A stretch of DNA of 64,000 nt from Lactuca virosa (GCA_928212115.1 CAKMRJ010000001.1:371565818-371629817), one strand, 5' to 3'; counted from the stretch's first letter, positions 1-12,197 are shown. Notes: generated by a model from the sequence alone, not told the origin. Made by a program: numbers and translations.

Positions 1-168
1 TATGCTTTGTAACCCTAAACACCTCTACAGTCGAAGTTCTTAATCGAGCTCTTCTGAGGTGTTAAAGCTTAATCATTCGACATCAGTTAACCATCCCTGT
101 TTTCTTTATTACGTATTTACTGCTTTTCTGTTTAGAATCATCGATCCTACTAGAACATTGTTCTAACA
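1..168 (+). repeat. 3' part of the 5' LTR
   Basis: It matches the end of the 3' LTR (12371-12539) almost base for base and ends in the same TTCTAACA. The first 140 or so bases of this LTR lie outside the window. Confidence 0.93.
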
Positions 169-170
169 AT

Positions 171-188
171 TGGTATCAAGTAGGAGAC
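171..188 (+). other. Primer-binding site (tRNA-iMet type)
   Basis: TGGTATCAAGTAGGAGA begins two bases after the LTR end. TGGTATCA is the conserved start of plant primer-binding sites complementary to the 3' end of initiator methionine tRNA. Confidence 0.85.
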
Positions 189-400
189 TGTGTAATCATA
201 CCACATTCCTTCTGTTTGAAGAATTCTTAAGGGTTTCTCGCTTTTATCGAATAGAAAGAAGCCGTCTTCTTCTGTCGACGGTAACTCTTGTGTTTGATAA
301 AACCCTAATCTCAAGGTTACAGGTCTGATTCTAGCAGTTCCAAGGAAGGGCTCATCATGTCTCACGAGGAAGGCACAAACTAATCCCATCAACATCTCCA

Positions 401-3400
401 ACAGCATTGGATCCACTACAAGGGTTCCCATTCTTTACACTCAGACTATGAAGTGTGGAGCGCATCACTTTGAAGATTACGTAGTTGGATCTGAAGATAA
501 TGGTTATCTCATCTGGGAAGCTATCACGATTGGGCCGTTTGTTCACTCTGGAACGAACAGGACAGTGAAGACCCAAAAAGAATATAATCATTGTGGCGGA
601 CGTAGATAAGATGCCACAGGATGAAAAGGACAAGGTGCTATGTAATGTGAAAGCCATGAGAATGATCAGATTCGCATTGCAATCTGACACTTTTCGTTTA
701 GTCGGTTCATGCACGACGGCTAAAGAAATCTGGGATAGGTTAAAAGAACTGTACTCAACCGATGAGGATCTAGAACACTCGATCCAAACCTTTTTGCTCT
801 CAGAATTTAGAGTTTTTGAACAGAAACCTGAAGAGAAACTGATACAAACCTTCGATCGCTTCAATCATCTCCTGCAAATGATCAAGCATGGTATTGAAAG
901 AAATTGATTGAGCAAAAGGTGACCTTCATGAATGGTTTAAGACCAGAATGGATGGCAGTGGTTTCAACAGTGAAAGCTCATGAACAATTTAATCATACTC
1001 GCTAGCGAAACTGGTGGGTATTCTTAAATCCCATGAAAGCGTGGTAACCAAGGAGGCGAAGATAGTTTCGGGTGTGGATCGCTGGCCCTTGTCTCAAAAG
1101 GCAAAAGTGTAGCAGAAGAAGAGGAGGATTCAGATATGTCTGAGTGTGACCCTACTGGCGAAGAATATGCAATGATGGTCACCAACCCAAAGAAGTTTGC
1201 ACGAAAGAAGTTCCCTGTCAATAAGAAAGAAACTGGCAAGAAGTTACAGCTCTGAGAAGGTGAAAGAAGAAACGAAGACACCTCTCAAAAGGATGACGAC
1301 AAGAAAAAGCAAGCTGTCAGGAGACTCTGATTCGACTGCAATTACTGTCATGGCAAGAACCACTTTGCCAAAGATTGCATGTTGAGGAAGATGGCTGAGA
1401 AAAGGGACGGTGAAGATGAATGAGGCGTATTACATGCGAAAGTTGGAAGAAATAAAGAAAAAGAAGGCATCTAATAGTTCAATGAATGCCTGATTGTACA
1501 GGAAAATATGGATGAAGATGAGTTCGGTGGCGTTGAAGTCTGGTCAACCGATTCTGAGGATGAAGAAGTGAGAAAACCCACACATGGAAGAGCTTACGTG
1601 GCGAGAGATCACTGGTTTGGCTGGAAATGTTTTATGGTTACTGCTGGAAGACCAACCGAAGGTGAGTTAAGGAGCCGAACCTAACTGAGGACAAGCTTTG
1701 CAGCAAGCCCGTGAGTGAGAAGATCAACGACTGTGATCGGCTGATCAAAGGTACAATCCATCCTTGAATCACTTAAAGTTCCTGTAACAAATTATGAAGA
1801 AGAATTAAATGAACTAAAATTTAAATTCTCTAACTTAAGTGGTAGTCTCATGCAAACTCGCTTAGCGAACTCTAACCTAACTGACCAACTCACAGGGTGT
1901 CTTCAAAGAGTGAGGAGAGAAGGATGTGGATTGAGCTGAAGGAGACGGAGTTAAATAGGGCTAGGGATGAGATTATTTATTTGCAACGAGACATTTAAAG
2001 TTTTTAAAACAACGGAATGTTTTTTCTTGATTGCTAAACGCTATATACGAATATTACTCAGTTGCACTTAAATTGTGAAATAGGGAAAAAGATTCATAAG
2101 ATGATCTACCGTTCCTTGAATTTAAGGAGGATGAGGTCATCGCTGAGTGTGAATCCATAATGTCCTCAGAAGAGACTTCCATCACTTATAAAATCGGACT
2201 AGACAGATAGAGACCTTTATTGACTCTAAGGAAACATAAATGTATGCTCAACAATCTTTTAGATGAAAGATAGGTTGAAAATTAAGTCCGACACCATTCA
2301 AACATTTGACTCATCTAACGCCAAATTAATTTCAGAACATAAAATGAATAGATAAAAACACGTCTGAATTTGATGAGGAAAGTGAGATGAGCGAAATCTC
2401 GTGGAAGATGTGTTGATTGCTCTGAATTTATGAAGAGCGAAACCGAAATGAAAAACCACTCAATCTGAAACTCGGTTGAATATGCTCGACTGTCAAAGGA
2501 CAAGCCGCAAAAACTTAAAGAGAAAGCAATGGTCTATCAGAAAGTTTAAACAGTGCCAAATCAAGTATATGCTGTTACAGGGGTCACTGAAAAACAAACA
2601 GCAAAATTGAAAATCTTGGTCAACACAGACAATGCTGAAGGATGCGACGATTACTTCTGGTCTGCCCCTATCAATAATGCAGATGAAACCGTCGGCTTAT
2701 CGGAGCGAACCTCGTGGAGGGTACAAGGTAGATCGTTGCTGAACCCATCAACAAGCCCTCAGTTTTGATAAACCAAGCACGAGTGGAAAAAAAGAGATAC
2801 CAGAAGAACCAAAGAAAGTATCCAATGTATCTTCCAAGACAACCGAAACTCAAAAGGAGAAGCCAAAATCAAGCTTCAATATTCATAAATCTCAAAAACA
2901 GCTGGCTGAACAGAAACGCCAAAGAATCGAGATACATGAAGAATCTGAATGAACGAAAACGGTTTTGGCAGTCTCAAAACCCTAACTACACGTTCCTTCC
3001 AAGAAGAGTTAAACAATGTCAAAGAAAATGAAAAGCCAAACCGAAAGGAAAGTTTTAGTCATGCTCCTATTATTCCAAAGCTCGGAACCGAACAGCCAGT
3101 TTCGGTTCCAAAACCAAAGCTCAGAACCGAACATCCAGTTTCGGTTCCAACACCAAATCTCAGAACCAAACATCCAGTTTCGGTCACAACATCAAGGCTA
3201 ACAACCGAAAGTCAAGCTTCGGTCCTTCCTGCTACCAACAAAAGCCGAATTTAATGAAGGACATCAAAGGAAAGGGAAAGCTTGATTTGAATTTTGATAT
3301 CAATAATAAGAAAAAGTCAGCTAACCCTAGGATTCAAAAGAAGATTCCAAAACCATCTAACAACACACCATCTAATACACCATAATTTAAACAAGATAAA

Positions 3401-3540
3401 AACAAAATCAGGTGTATACCATCAAAAAAAGACGAACCACTCCTAATAAAAAGAACTTATTTGGTTGATCTTTCGGTTGCTATTCCTGTTTCTGTAAAAG
3501 ACTCACCAGGGCCCAATAGACTTTGGGTTCCTAAATCTGC
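401..3540 (+). pseudogene. Gag region of the Sirevirus-like element, multiply broken
   Basis: This encodes the particle-forming Gag part of the copia polyprotein. An open stretch at 593-907 has the UBN2 / copia gag signature (motifs such as AKEIWDRLKELY, then an FDRFNHLL helix). A CX2CX4HX4C zinc knuckle is readable at 1337-1378 in another frame. An acidic segment follows at about 1500-1620. Helical charged segments and a repeated proline-rich stretch (the phrase EHPVSVP and variants, about 3080-3230) lie before the protease. Stops and frame changes occur every few hundred bases, so no full-length Gag can be made. The N-terminal part (about 440-592) lies in yet another frame. Confidence 0.82.
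1337..1378 (+). other. Gag zinc knuckle CX2CX4HX4C
   Basis: In this frame the codons read C-N-Y-C-H-G-K-N-H-F-A-K-D-C, a complete CCHC nucleic-acid-binding knuckle. It lies out of frame with the upstream gag stretch, so it marks a frameshift. Confidence 0.9.
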
Positions 3541-4074
3541 TTGAATTTGCAGGTTATAAGTGATGAGCAGTTTGATGACGAATGGTACATTAACAGTGGC
3601 TACTCTCGTCACATGACAGGAAGGAGGGAAGAGCTGAGGGAATTTCGGTCCCTTAAGGATGGTGGATGTGTGAAGTATGGAAACAATTATTTTGGCACAA
3701 TCAGAGGATATGGAATGATAACCAACAAAGAATTCACAATTCGAAAAGTGGCTTACGTGGAAGGATTGCAGCACAACCTCATCAGTGTATCTCAATTGGT
3801 TGTGGGAACAGGTTTGAAAGTTTCATTCGATTATGAGGGATCAGAAATTATTAAAAAGCAATCCAAAAGAGTTATGTTGAAGTCTGAACGCAAGGGAGAG
3901 ATGTATCCTTTAAATCTCAACCCAATTCGAGGAAAACCAGCAATATGCCTGCTGGCAAAGGCGAACTCTGATGAAAGCTGGTTATGGCATCGACGCCTAT
4001 CGCACCTGAACTTCAAAGACATTTATAAGTTGGTGCTGGTGATCATGTTCGAGCCTTCCTCTTCTCAAGTTTGA
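3541..4074 (+). pseudogene. Copia protease and GAG-pre-integrase segment
   Basis: The open stretch carries the copia aspartic-protease active-site region at 3583-3612, but the catalytic DSG triad reads N-S-G: codon AAC at 3592-3594 replaces Asp, and the following Cys is Tyr. The protease would be inactive. Downstream, about 3975-4020, is the GAG-pre-integrase / integrase zinc-binding signature (WLWHRRLSHLNF), whose second half (CSACEMGK-like, about 4090-4110) lies in another frame after a frameshift near 4060. The open frame has no upstream ATG of its own, as expected for a polyprotein segment. Confidence 0.86.
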
Positions 4075-5454
4075 TAAGGAACACCTGTGCAGCGTGTGAG
4101 ATGGGCAAACAAAGCAGAAAGAGCCATCCCACACGTATCAATACAAAGATTGTTGAAGCTGAACTCTAACTCTGCATATTGACTTATGTGGACCTTCGGC
4201 TATCGAAAGCATCGTGGTAGTAAGTCATTCTTGTCATAGTAGATGATTTTTCACGCTTCACCTGGGTTTTCTTTCTTAAACAGAAATCAGAAGCGACTCC
4301 CAAGTTGAAGGTGTTTATCAAGCAAGTGGAACTGCAGCTGCGAAAGCTGGTGAGGAATATTAGAAGCGACAATGGGCTTGAATTCAACAATAAAGATTTT
4401 GAATATTTTCTGGCTAAAAAGGGGATATCTCACAACTTCTCGGCCCCCTATACACCACAACAGAATGGAATTGTTGAAGACGAAATCATTCCTTATGTGA
4501 GGCAGCCCGAACCATGCTAAGCTTCGCTTCTCTTCCGCTATACTTCTGGGCCGATGCAGTTGTAACCACGTGCTATACTCAGAACCGATCCTTACTTAAC
4601 AAACAATTTTCCATCACTCCGTATGAGATTCTGAACAATCGAAAGCCCAACGTTAAGTTTTTCCACGTGTTTGGTTCAAGATGCTTCATCTTCAATTCTA
4701 AAGAGAACCGAAACAAGTTCGACGTCAAAGCCGATGAGGGAATTTTTCTTGGTTATTCACTCAATTCAAAGGCATATAGGATTTTGAATAAACGCTCCAA
4801 ACGTATTGAAGAATCCTACTATGTAACCTTTGATGACAATTACATGAAGAAAGTTCAAACAAGCGAAAGTACCATGGGGGAAATATTTCCATAATCCGGA
4901 CAAGTCTCGGTTCCCATTTCCAACTTGTTTGAAGAGTATATAAGGCTATTTGATGAACCAGAAAAGGCCATACACTCAGAAGCGAAAGCGGCAGACAACA
5001 AAATTGACAATCTAAAAAAGATCATCGATGAAGCTGCAAAAGATATGGAAAGTGCTCCTCCTAAACCGACTAGTGGTCAACCCTCAACTGACCCTCCAAA
5101 CAACAGTTCAACGTTCAAGAGGTAGGGTTCATCAGTACCCAAAACAACCGATTTGTCTTGCGAGGGGGAGAATCCAACTCCAAGTCCAACCAATAATAGT
5201 CCAATCGAGGGGGAGAATCCAACTCCAACCGATGGTAAAATCCTGAACCTGACATGGGATAACGCTTCGCCATTGAGGGGGAGAATGAGAATACAAATGA
5301 CGAAGGTGATCAATCAGAATTTGAAGAAGAGGTAAATGCAGAGTTGGATCCTGTCTATGACCCAAATTACCCTCCTCTAATGAAATAGACCAAGGATCAT
5401 CCCAAAACACAAATAATTGGTGAATCATCTGAGCGAGTTCTCACACGTTCTCAA
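4075..5454 (+). pseudogene. Copia integrase core and C-terminal linker, frameshifted
   Basis: The integrase DDE residues can be located: first Asp at 4181-4183 (HIDLCGP context), second Asp at 4368-4370 (RSDNGLEF context) and Glu at 4476-4478 (PQQNGIVE context). The last two are 35 residues apart, as expected for a D(35)E core. The first and second Asp are not in the same frame, and another frame break follows the Glu around 4480-4510. The conserved tail (FWADAVVTTCY, then FHVFGSRCFI and GIFLGYS motifs) is open at 4514-4894. From 4895 to 5454 is a low-complexity linker with repeated GENPTP-like phrases leading into reverse transcriptase. Confidence 0.88.
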
Positions 5455-7081
5455 TTGAAAGCGAAACAAACTGCCTTATTCTCTCATGTTGAATTCTGCA
5501 TGTTTAATTCGTTTGTCTCGAAAATCGAACCGAAGACGGTTAATGTTGCACTTGATCACGCTGATTGGGTACAAGCAATGCAAGATGAACTCCATGAGTT
5601 TGAACGTAATCGAGTTTGGAGACTGATTCCCACTCCAAAGGATGCCTCTGTGGTCGGCTTAAAATGGGTCTTCAGGAATAAGTTGGATAAAGAGGGCAAC
5701 GTCATTCGCAATAAGGCTCGGTTGGTGATGAAGGGATATTGCCAAGAAGAAGGGATAGACTATGAGGAGACCTTCGCTCCTGTAGCAAGGTTGGAATCAG
5801 TTAGAATCTTTCTGGCATATGGTGCTCATAAAAACTTCGAAGTTTTCCAGATGGACGTGAAATGTGCTTTTTTAAATGGAGAACTAGAAGAAACGGTGTA
5901 TGTTGAGCAACCACCTGGGTTCGTGAACGAGAAATACCCTGATCACTGCTATGTGTTGGATAAAGCTGTATATGGTCTGAAGCAAGCACCGAGAGCCTGG
6001 TATGAAACATTAACTCGCTTTCTTAAAATGTCGAAATTCAAACAAGGTTCGGTTGACCCAACCTTCTCCCAAAAAAAACAAGGCGAACATCTAATGATAG
6101 TTCAGATTTATGTTGATGACATCATCTTCGGCTCCACGAATCCTAGCTTAACGGCTGAATTCAGGAAGTTGATGGAGACTAAATTTGAAATGAGCGCAAT
6201 GGGTCCAATTAACTTTTTCCTTGGATTGAATATAAGACAGGGACCGGGAAGGCATTTTATCAACCAGGAGGCCTACATGAAGAATTTGCTGGAAAAGTTC
6301 GGTATGACGGGAGATTCGAAGGTGAAGGTTCCCATGGCGTTTGGAACAAAGTTAACACCATCTCTGGAAAAACCTGTTGTTGACGTAACACTCTATCATC
6401 AAATGATAGGGTCTCTTATGTATCTAACAGCTAGTAGACCAGACATTATGTTCTCTATTTGTTATTGTGCCAGATTTCAAGCAAATCCAAGAGAACCTCA
6501 TATGGTGGCAGTGAAAAATATTTTCCGTTATCTGAAGCGAACCTCTTCTCTCGGTCTCTGGTACCCTGCTAGATCCGGATTCTTTGTTCAAGCCTTTTCT
6601 GACGCCGATCTTGGAGGATGCGGTCTGGACCGAAAGAGCACAACTGGAGGATGCCAATTCCTTGACGGTAAACTTGTTAGTTGGCAGTCCAAGAAGCAAA
6701 CCTATGTGTCTCTTTCAACAGCCGAAGCTGAGTATATAGCTGCAGCATCCTGTACCTCACAAGTGATATGGATACAAAGCAAACTAAGAGACTACGGACT
6801 GAGTATGAAGGAAAATACCTCTCTATTGTGACTCTGAAAGCGCGATAAGAATATATCACAATCCAGTACAACACTCAAAGACAAAGCATGTTGCACTAAG
6901 ATACCATTTCATCAAGGACCATGTTGAAGATGGAAACGTGGAAGTACATTTCGTTCGGTCCTCTGATCAACTGGCTGACATCTTCACTAAAGCCTTACCA
7001 GAAGCAAGCTTCAATAAAATTCTACAAGGTTTGGGAATGATGGAAGCAGAGTCGGTACCGAACCCTCAAACCTTTCTCTAA
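5455..7081 (+). pseudogene. Copia reverse transcriptase and RNase H
   Basis: The longest open part of the element (5455-6831, about 458 codons) holds the full copia reverse transcriptase: the VGLKWVF start, QMDVKCAFLNG, the YGLKQAPRAWY block and the catalytic YVDD at 6109-6120. RNase H follows with SDADLGGC, the KSTTGGC block and STAEAEYIA. A frameshift at about 6829 ends the open frame. The remaining RNase H and the conserved DQLADIFTKAL end continue in another frame to a stop at 7079-7081. The YVDD and RNase H acidic residues are retained, so this is the best-preserved domain although the full polyprotein is interrupted. Confidence 0.93.
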
Positions 7082-7094
7082 AAATTAGAAAAGC

Positions 7095-7288
7095 GAAATA
7101 GAGCGAACGCTCGGTCTATTTCGGTTCCGGATTTTTCGGGAACCGAAATGAACCGAACGCTCGGTCTATTTCGGCTCCATAATTTTCGGGAACCGAAATG
7201 AACCGAACGCTCGGTCTATTTCGGCTCTGGAATTTTAGGGAACCGAAATGAACCGATCGCTCGGCTTATTTCGCTTCATTCCTTTTAA
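7095..7288 (+). repeat. 50-bp tandem repeat of hairpins just after pol
   Basis: The phrase CGAACGCTCGGTCTATTTCG recurs at 7104, 7154 and 7204 with a degenerate fourth copy at 7254, giving a 50-bp period. Each unit is an inverted repeat. In the first, CGAAATAGAGCG pairs with CGCTC...TCTATTTCG around an AA loop; later units pair CCGAAAT with ATTTCGG. The block lies 15-200 bp after the pol stop. Conserved palindromes in non-coding DNA are known in Sireviruses; the function of this block is not known to me. Confidence 0.88.
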
Positions 7289-8850
7289 GGTTTGATTTCG
7301 GCTGTATACTTTGTAAACTCTCTTTTAAATCTTTTTCTTGCTATGTTTTATCTTTATTCCTAGAGTTTTATTAACATTAATTTCGTTTATTCTTGTTTCT
7401 TTTTCTGTTTTTATTATTTTTTTTAGAAAACTTCAAAATTCAAAAACATTGTTCTGTTTTTATTAATTTTTCAGAAAACATCAAAAATCCAAAAATATTT
7501 TTTTTTTTTCAGAAAATTCAAAATTTCAAAAGATTTTATCTTTTATTTTTCTCTTAATTATTTTTTGTTTGTTTTGTTTGTGTGGGTTTTGTTTGGTCTA
7601 TTCCTCTTTACTAGGTACCAAGTACATCGTTGCTACATACATTGAAGCTGGGGCAGGTACGACCATTTTTACATTGAACTAGTTAAGTGTCCCTAGAAGC
7701 ATGATGATGCATGTAGACCGAAGCCTCTAAGACTATGAGTAAGGCCTTAATGATTCGATCTATACCTATCGTTTCTTCCAAATCAGGCTGCTAAGTTCAC
7801 TCAAGTCATGAGCTACCTTACTCTTTTCACATGAGTTAAGAGTTTTCTGCTTCGTCACTCATATAAAGCAGAGGTTCTTTCGGTTCCTTAACCACCTCCT
7901 TTACATTCTCCATCAACTTTCGTTTCACCAAGATAACCCTTGAGACTCTCAGATATTACCACTGAGGTTTATGGTTACACAAAATCTGCGTTGATGATCT
8001 TAGATGCGTACACCACGTGCCAAGTGAGACCCAAAATCCAACACCAATAATGAATTGACGGTGAATTTTAATATTCAAGATCTCACTTGTTACCTAACGA
8101 AATCTCATTTTATTTTTTGAGTGGTCTTTTATGAAATTGTCTAACACCAAGGCATTTCTTCCCAACAAGATCCAGTTTGTTTTTTTGTTTTTGAGATTTT
8201 TATAACATCATTAGTCACAACAAATTATATCCAACCTACTTGTTCAACAGACCACATCGGTCTCACAAGTACTTTATCCAACGTTCGGTCTTATGTTAAG
8301 TATCGACGTTCGGTTAAAGACAAGCCACCCTTTAAACCTATTATTTAAAAAGAAGCCTTTCGGTGTTTCTTTACAAACACTCGATCGTATTTTCTCAGGG
8401 AACCACACAAACACTTCAAGTCTCTCTTGACTTTGAAGGAAGAGATTCTTGCCCGGAATCATATGCTTCATGTCTTATTAAAGACATCACTCACATCCTA
8501 TACACATTTTGCTTTTTTCTTTATTTTTTGCACACTCTTACACACGAAAATTTTTGTGATTTTCCAAACTTCTGTTGATGTTCTTATGGCCCTTTAAAGT
8601 TTTTTTTAGCGACAGTGGTTATTTTTGACATATGGAGCGAAAGTGAATTTGAAAAGACGATATGTGGATAAGATTTTGCATCACGTCATCGGATAATCAT
8701 TCATATTGGCGCGTGAAATTGAAACGTTTCCTAACCCCCGCTTGATGACGTCTATCTGGGAAACCAAGCTGTCAAAACGCGCTTTTTCAGGCGACGTTTC
8801 AGTGATCGTATCATGATCACGGAGATTATTTCTCTCTCTCCTGGCAATGG
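7289..8850 (+). other. Non-coding spacer between pol and the 3' ORF
   Basis: There is no credible coding sequence here. The region contains AT-rich runs with a loose repeat of AGAAAACTTCAAAATTCAAA-like phrases (about 7425-7540). Just upstream of the 3' ORF lie several ACGT-core motifs (CACGTCATC near 8691, GATGACGTC near 8742, GCGACGTTTC near 8790). Confidence 0.7.
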
Positions 8851-8860
8851 TATATAAAGG
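8851..8860 (+). promoter_or_regulatory. Candidate internal TATA box for the 3' ORF
   Basis: TATATAAAGG is followed by a CT/CA-rich leader of about 95 bases without an ATG, then AACAATGGCG at 8951-8960, an excellent plant start context. The spacing and leader look like an ordinary plant RNA polymerase II promoter. This is inference from sequence; no transcript evidence is available. Confidence 0.55.
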
Positions 8861-8954
8861 GTTTCTCGCACATATTGTACATTCTTACCTTCTTCAAACT
8901 CTCTCAAATACAACATACGATCTTCAACTGTTCATCTTCTTCCTTACTTCAACA

Positions 8955-11084
8955 ATGGCGGAATCATCATCTGTTCAAGATCAAACTGCTTCATCGTCAT
9001 TGCTCGTGATCAAACCTAATCAGAACATGATCATTCAGCTAAATCCCTTTTTGTATGATTCGTATATCCTCCACGTTGTTGAATGTCTCAAGTACTCCCC
9101 ACTGGTTATCGCTCTTACGTCAGTGGAATCTGTTCCCATGTCTCTGCTGTCACAAGTGTATTCTCTCTACGTCGCTTACGACAAGAACAAGGAGAGGATC
9201 TATTTTCAAATCTTCACTCACAAGGCCTCAATTTCGAAAGGCCGATTCTGTTCCCTGTTAAGGCTTGTCGTCGATGCTTCTGTCATCTCTCCTGATTTCA
9301 TCACTAAAAACCCAGTTGTTTATGATGCTTTATAAGATGGGGTATACTGATGTTCTTACCACAGTGACAAAGTTTAAGAAGTCGTGTTTGCCGCCACAAT
9401 GGAATGGGTTACTTACTCTTATCAACAAAGGTTTAGCGGAACGAGTAGCTGGGTCAGATGGTACGAGTAAGGGTTTTCTGACCATTCTCTATGGTCTCTA
9501 CAATGGTATTAATCTGGATTATGGCTCGATTATTTGGTCGCAACTAGTGCAAAGTCTCAACACCTCAACTAGACATTCAGAGATTTCCTGTGGTCGTTTC
9601 TGGACCATCGTCACCCAACGGGCCATTGACACCTTACAGATTCCAGTTATGAAAGATGCATTGGTCTCCTCTGTGGCAACTTTTCATACAAAGAAGATTA
9701 TCTTCTCAGATGCCACCAAGTTTTCTCACATTGGTTTGATACCTGAACCAATGTACAGGTGTGTGTCAAGCGAAAGTAATGTGATGGCTGACTACCGGAA
9801 GCTTACTCCCAAAGGCCCAAGAGAATTGCCTCCTGAACAGAAGGCTGCCTTAGATGCTGTGGAAAAGCCAGCAAAGCGAGGGAAGAGGGCAGTCCCCAAA
9901 AAGGTGGAAACCGAAGGTCCTTCTTCTAAGCTTGTCAAGTCCAAAAAGCGAAAGGCTGAAAAGGCTGATTCTTCGGCTCCAAAAAAAGTTAAGAAGATGG
10001 CTAGGAAATCAAAGAGTCCTTCTCCTTCAAGTTCAGATCATGCTGAGGAGAAATCGGCTGATGAGGAAGAAGAGGTTCAGCATCACGGTTCACCAATCTC
10101 TACAACTCCTTTACCCCGTCCCATCTTTTCACAAGCAACTACCACAACTACACCTATTTCCACCACTCCAACCGAACCTCCAGTAAACGTCAACGTATCT
10201 GATACGGGGGCTAATACTGAAACCAAAACCCCTGTTACATCCAAACCTATTTCACCCTCACCCTCAACTGATTCTGGTGCTACTCTCGGTGGTGACAATC
10301 TTGAGTTTGACTCAAACTATTACAGTCCTTATAGACTTCCCACTGATGACGATGAAGAGGCTCCAGTAACCAGACAACAAGTGAAAAGTCTCGATAAAAA
10401 GCTTGATCAATTGCTCGCTTCTTCTTCGAAGTTTAATGATGTTGTGCTGAAGGCTTTCCTGGACACTGCTTTTGAACAGTATACAGGAGCAATGATAAAT
10501 CCACAAAGGAGGCGGTTGAAGCATCCACATCTTCATTTCAAAAGGCTACTACAGATGTTGCTGAACTCATTCACAGTTCTCAGATCTTTCTTGAATCCCT
10601 TAAGGGTCATGCTGATGCGAATGCAGCTAAAGTGAATGCTTCAGTTAACTCTCTCTCAAAGTCACTACAAGGGGAGCAAGCCAAGTTCGAGACTGTTCGT
10701 TCTGAAATTCAAGCTGAGAACACTTCTCTTCTTAGCTCAGTGAATTCTCATCTTGAAAAGCTCCATGCTGATTTAGCAAAGAAGAGCGCATTACGGGAGG
10801 ATCTTGCTCGTCAAACATCTACCATTGAAGTCCAGAAGGTTCAATTGGCTCAAGCTGAGCGGGAGATTTCATTATTAAAAACTGAGCGTGCTGTTTTCCA
10901 GAGTTGTGCTGGTGATGTTCAGAATATGCTGCACAATGTTCTTAATGCTCATGATCCGATTCTTACACTGACCATCCGGAATCACCTGACCTCCAAGCTT
11001 CTTCCTGCCCTTGAACTTCTACATGAGATGATGGGTGTTTCGGAGCAATTCGTACCTCCAACACAAGGGGGAGAAGGTGCTTAG
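8955..11084 (+). pseudogene. Sirevirus 3' ORF, N-terminal and central part, frameshifted
   Basis: This additional coding region sits in the env position of the element. It starts at ATG 8955 in a strong context. The open frame ends at 9335 and continues from about 9330 in the next frame; a second shift near 10490-10500 moves it to the frame that runs to a stop at 11082-11084. Visible parts are a globular N-terminal domain (about 8990-9800), a lysine-rich basic tract with KRKAEK-like repeats (about 9860-10020), an acidic/Ser-Thr-Pro-rich low-complexity region (about 10030-10320) and a long coiled coil (about 10380-10980). I see no convincing membrane segment or cleavage site, so it does not look like a classical envelope protein. 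I do not recognise a named family. Similar reading frames occur in Asteraceae retroelements, to my memory. Confidence 0.72.
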
Positions 11085-12197
11085 AAAACTCAACCGAAGG
11101 TCACTGTCAAAACAGAACCGAAGGGTAACGAAGCTTCGGGTTCTGGGAATCAAGAAAAGAAGAAAGGACTTGCTGATGATAGTGATGAAGAAGAAATTAT
11201 TGTTGATGCCCTGAAACGGAAGAAAAAGGGATAAGGAGTTAGATGAAACCCTTCGAGTTGCAAAGGAAGAGAAGAGAGGGAGCGAAAGAACAGGAAGAGC
11301 AAGATGCCTTAAATTGAAAAAAGGCTTTGTTTCCTCCTTGGACTAGGGAAACGCTCATCAAAGAAGCGATAGAGTTTCCAAGTGTGTACTGGCTGGAACC
11401 TGTAGCTTCGTTTGATTGTGAGAATACGAGGGACTCACAGTTTGATATGCCTATAACACGAAAGGCATTTACTTTTCACTGCTTTGATTCAACAGTTCAA
11501 GTTCCCTCACCTCACCCTCAAGTTGATCGTGAACTTATCGATTTTTATCTCAAGTTCGGTCAGCCTCAGTATCTGACTTGGAGTGCACAAAGATTACAAA
11601 TGTCAAGGTGCTGAAACCTTCGCCTGCAGGGAAGTTTGTTATGTTAATTTCAAAATAACCCGAAGTTCGGACAACTCGGTTTCTGTGATTTCCCTGGCAG
11701 ATCTTCCTGACTTGAATCCTCATGATTGGATCTTGTTGTACAACATTTTGCTCACTAATGCGAAGGAGTATGAGCCGATCTTAGATCATCTGAAGAGGAT
11801 GTTGGCTTCCTATGTCCATGAAGTTGCCACATGGATCAGGAGTCAGGAGATAGCTAATGTTTTGAAGAAGAAACCAACTGTAAAGCCAACCGCAAAGCCT
11901 GGAGATGTGAACAAGATGAAGCGGGGTCAAATTGATTCTACACATCTCACAGTGATGTTCACAAGAGGCGAAGCTAACAAATTTCTTTTCGCTCTTGTTG
12001 ATAAGCATTTGTTCTCAACTGACTGCTTGGAGCATATAATCAATATTATCCATCGATGCAAGCAAAACATTGAGTCAGACAAGAAGAACTTCACTGAAAT
12101 GCTTCGGTGGTATATTACTTTTCGTCATACTTTACTGGCCATTATACCGAAGGTGTTCAAGACTGTCAAGAATTCTTCTATAGCTCAACCGAACTGA
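11085..12197 (+). pseudogene. Sirevirus 3' ORF, C-terminal part, frameshifted
   Basis: After the stop at 11084 coding character continues in other frames: a mixed charged stretch (11090-11240), an open segment at 11327-11614 and another at 11583-12197 ending in a stop 32 bp before the 3' LTR. The last segment has a compact helical look with the phrase LADLPDLNPHDWILLYNIL and a lysine/proline-rich linker. It was probably once one protein with the region starting at 8955. The function is unknown. The coding sequence runs almost to the polypurine tract, as in other elements with an env-position gene. Confidence 0.68.

Noticed and set aside
355..864. Long minus-strand open frame over the gag region
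   Set aside because: It is a shadow of gag on the plus strand; the plus strand has the UBN2 and zinc-knuckle motifs.
8955..11084. Envelope glycoprotein from the position after pol
   Set aside because: No signal peptide, cleavage site or convincing transmembrane helix was seen; basic tract and coiled coil do not show an envelope.
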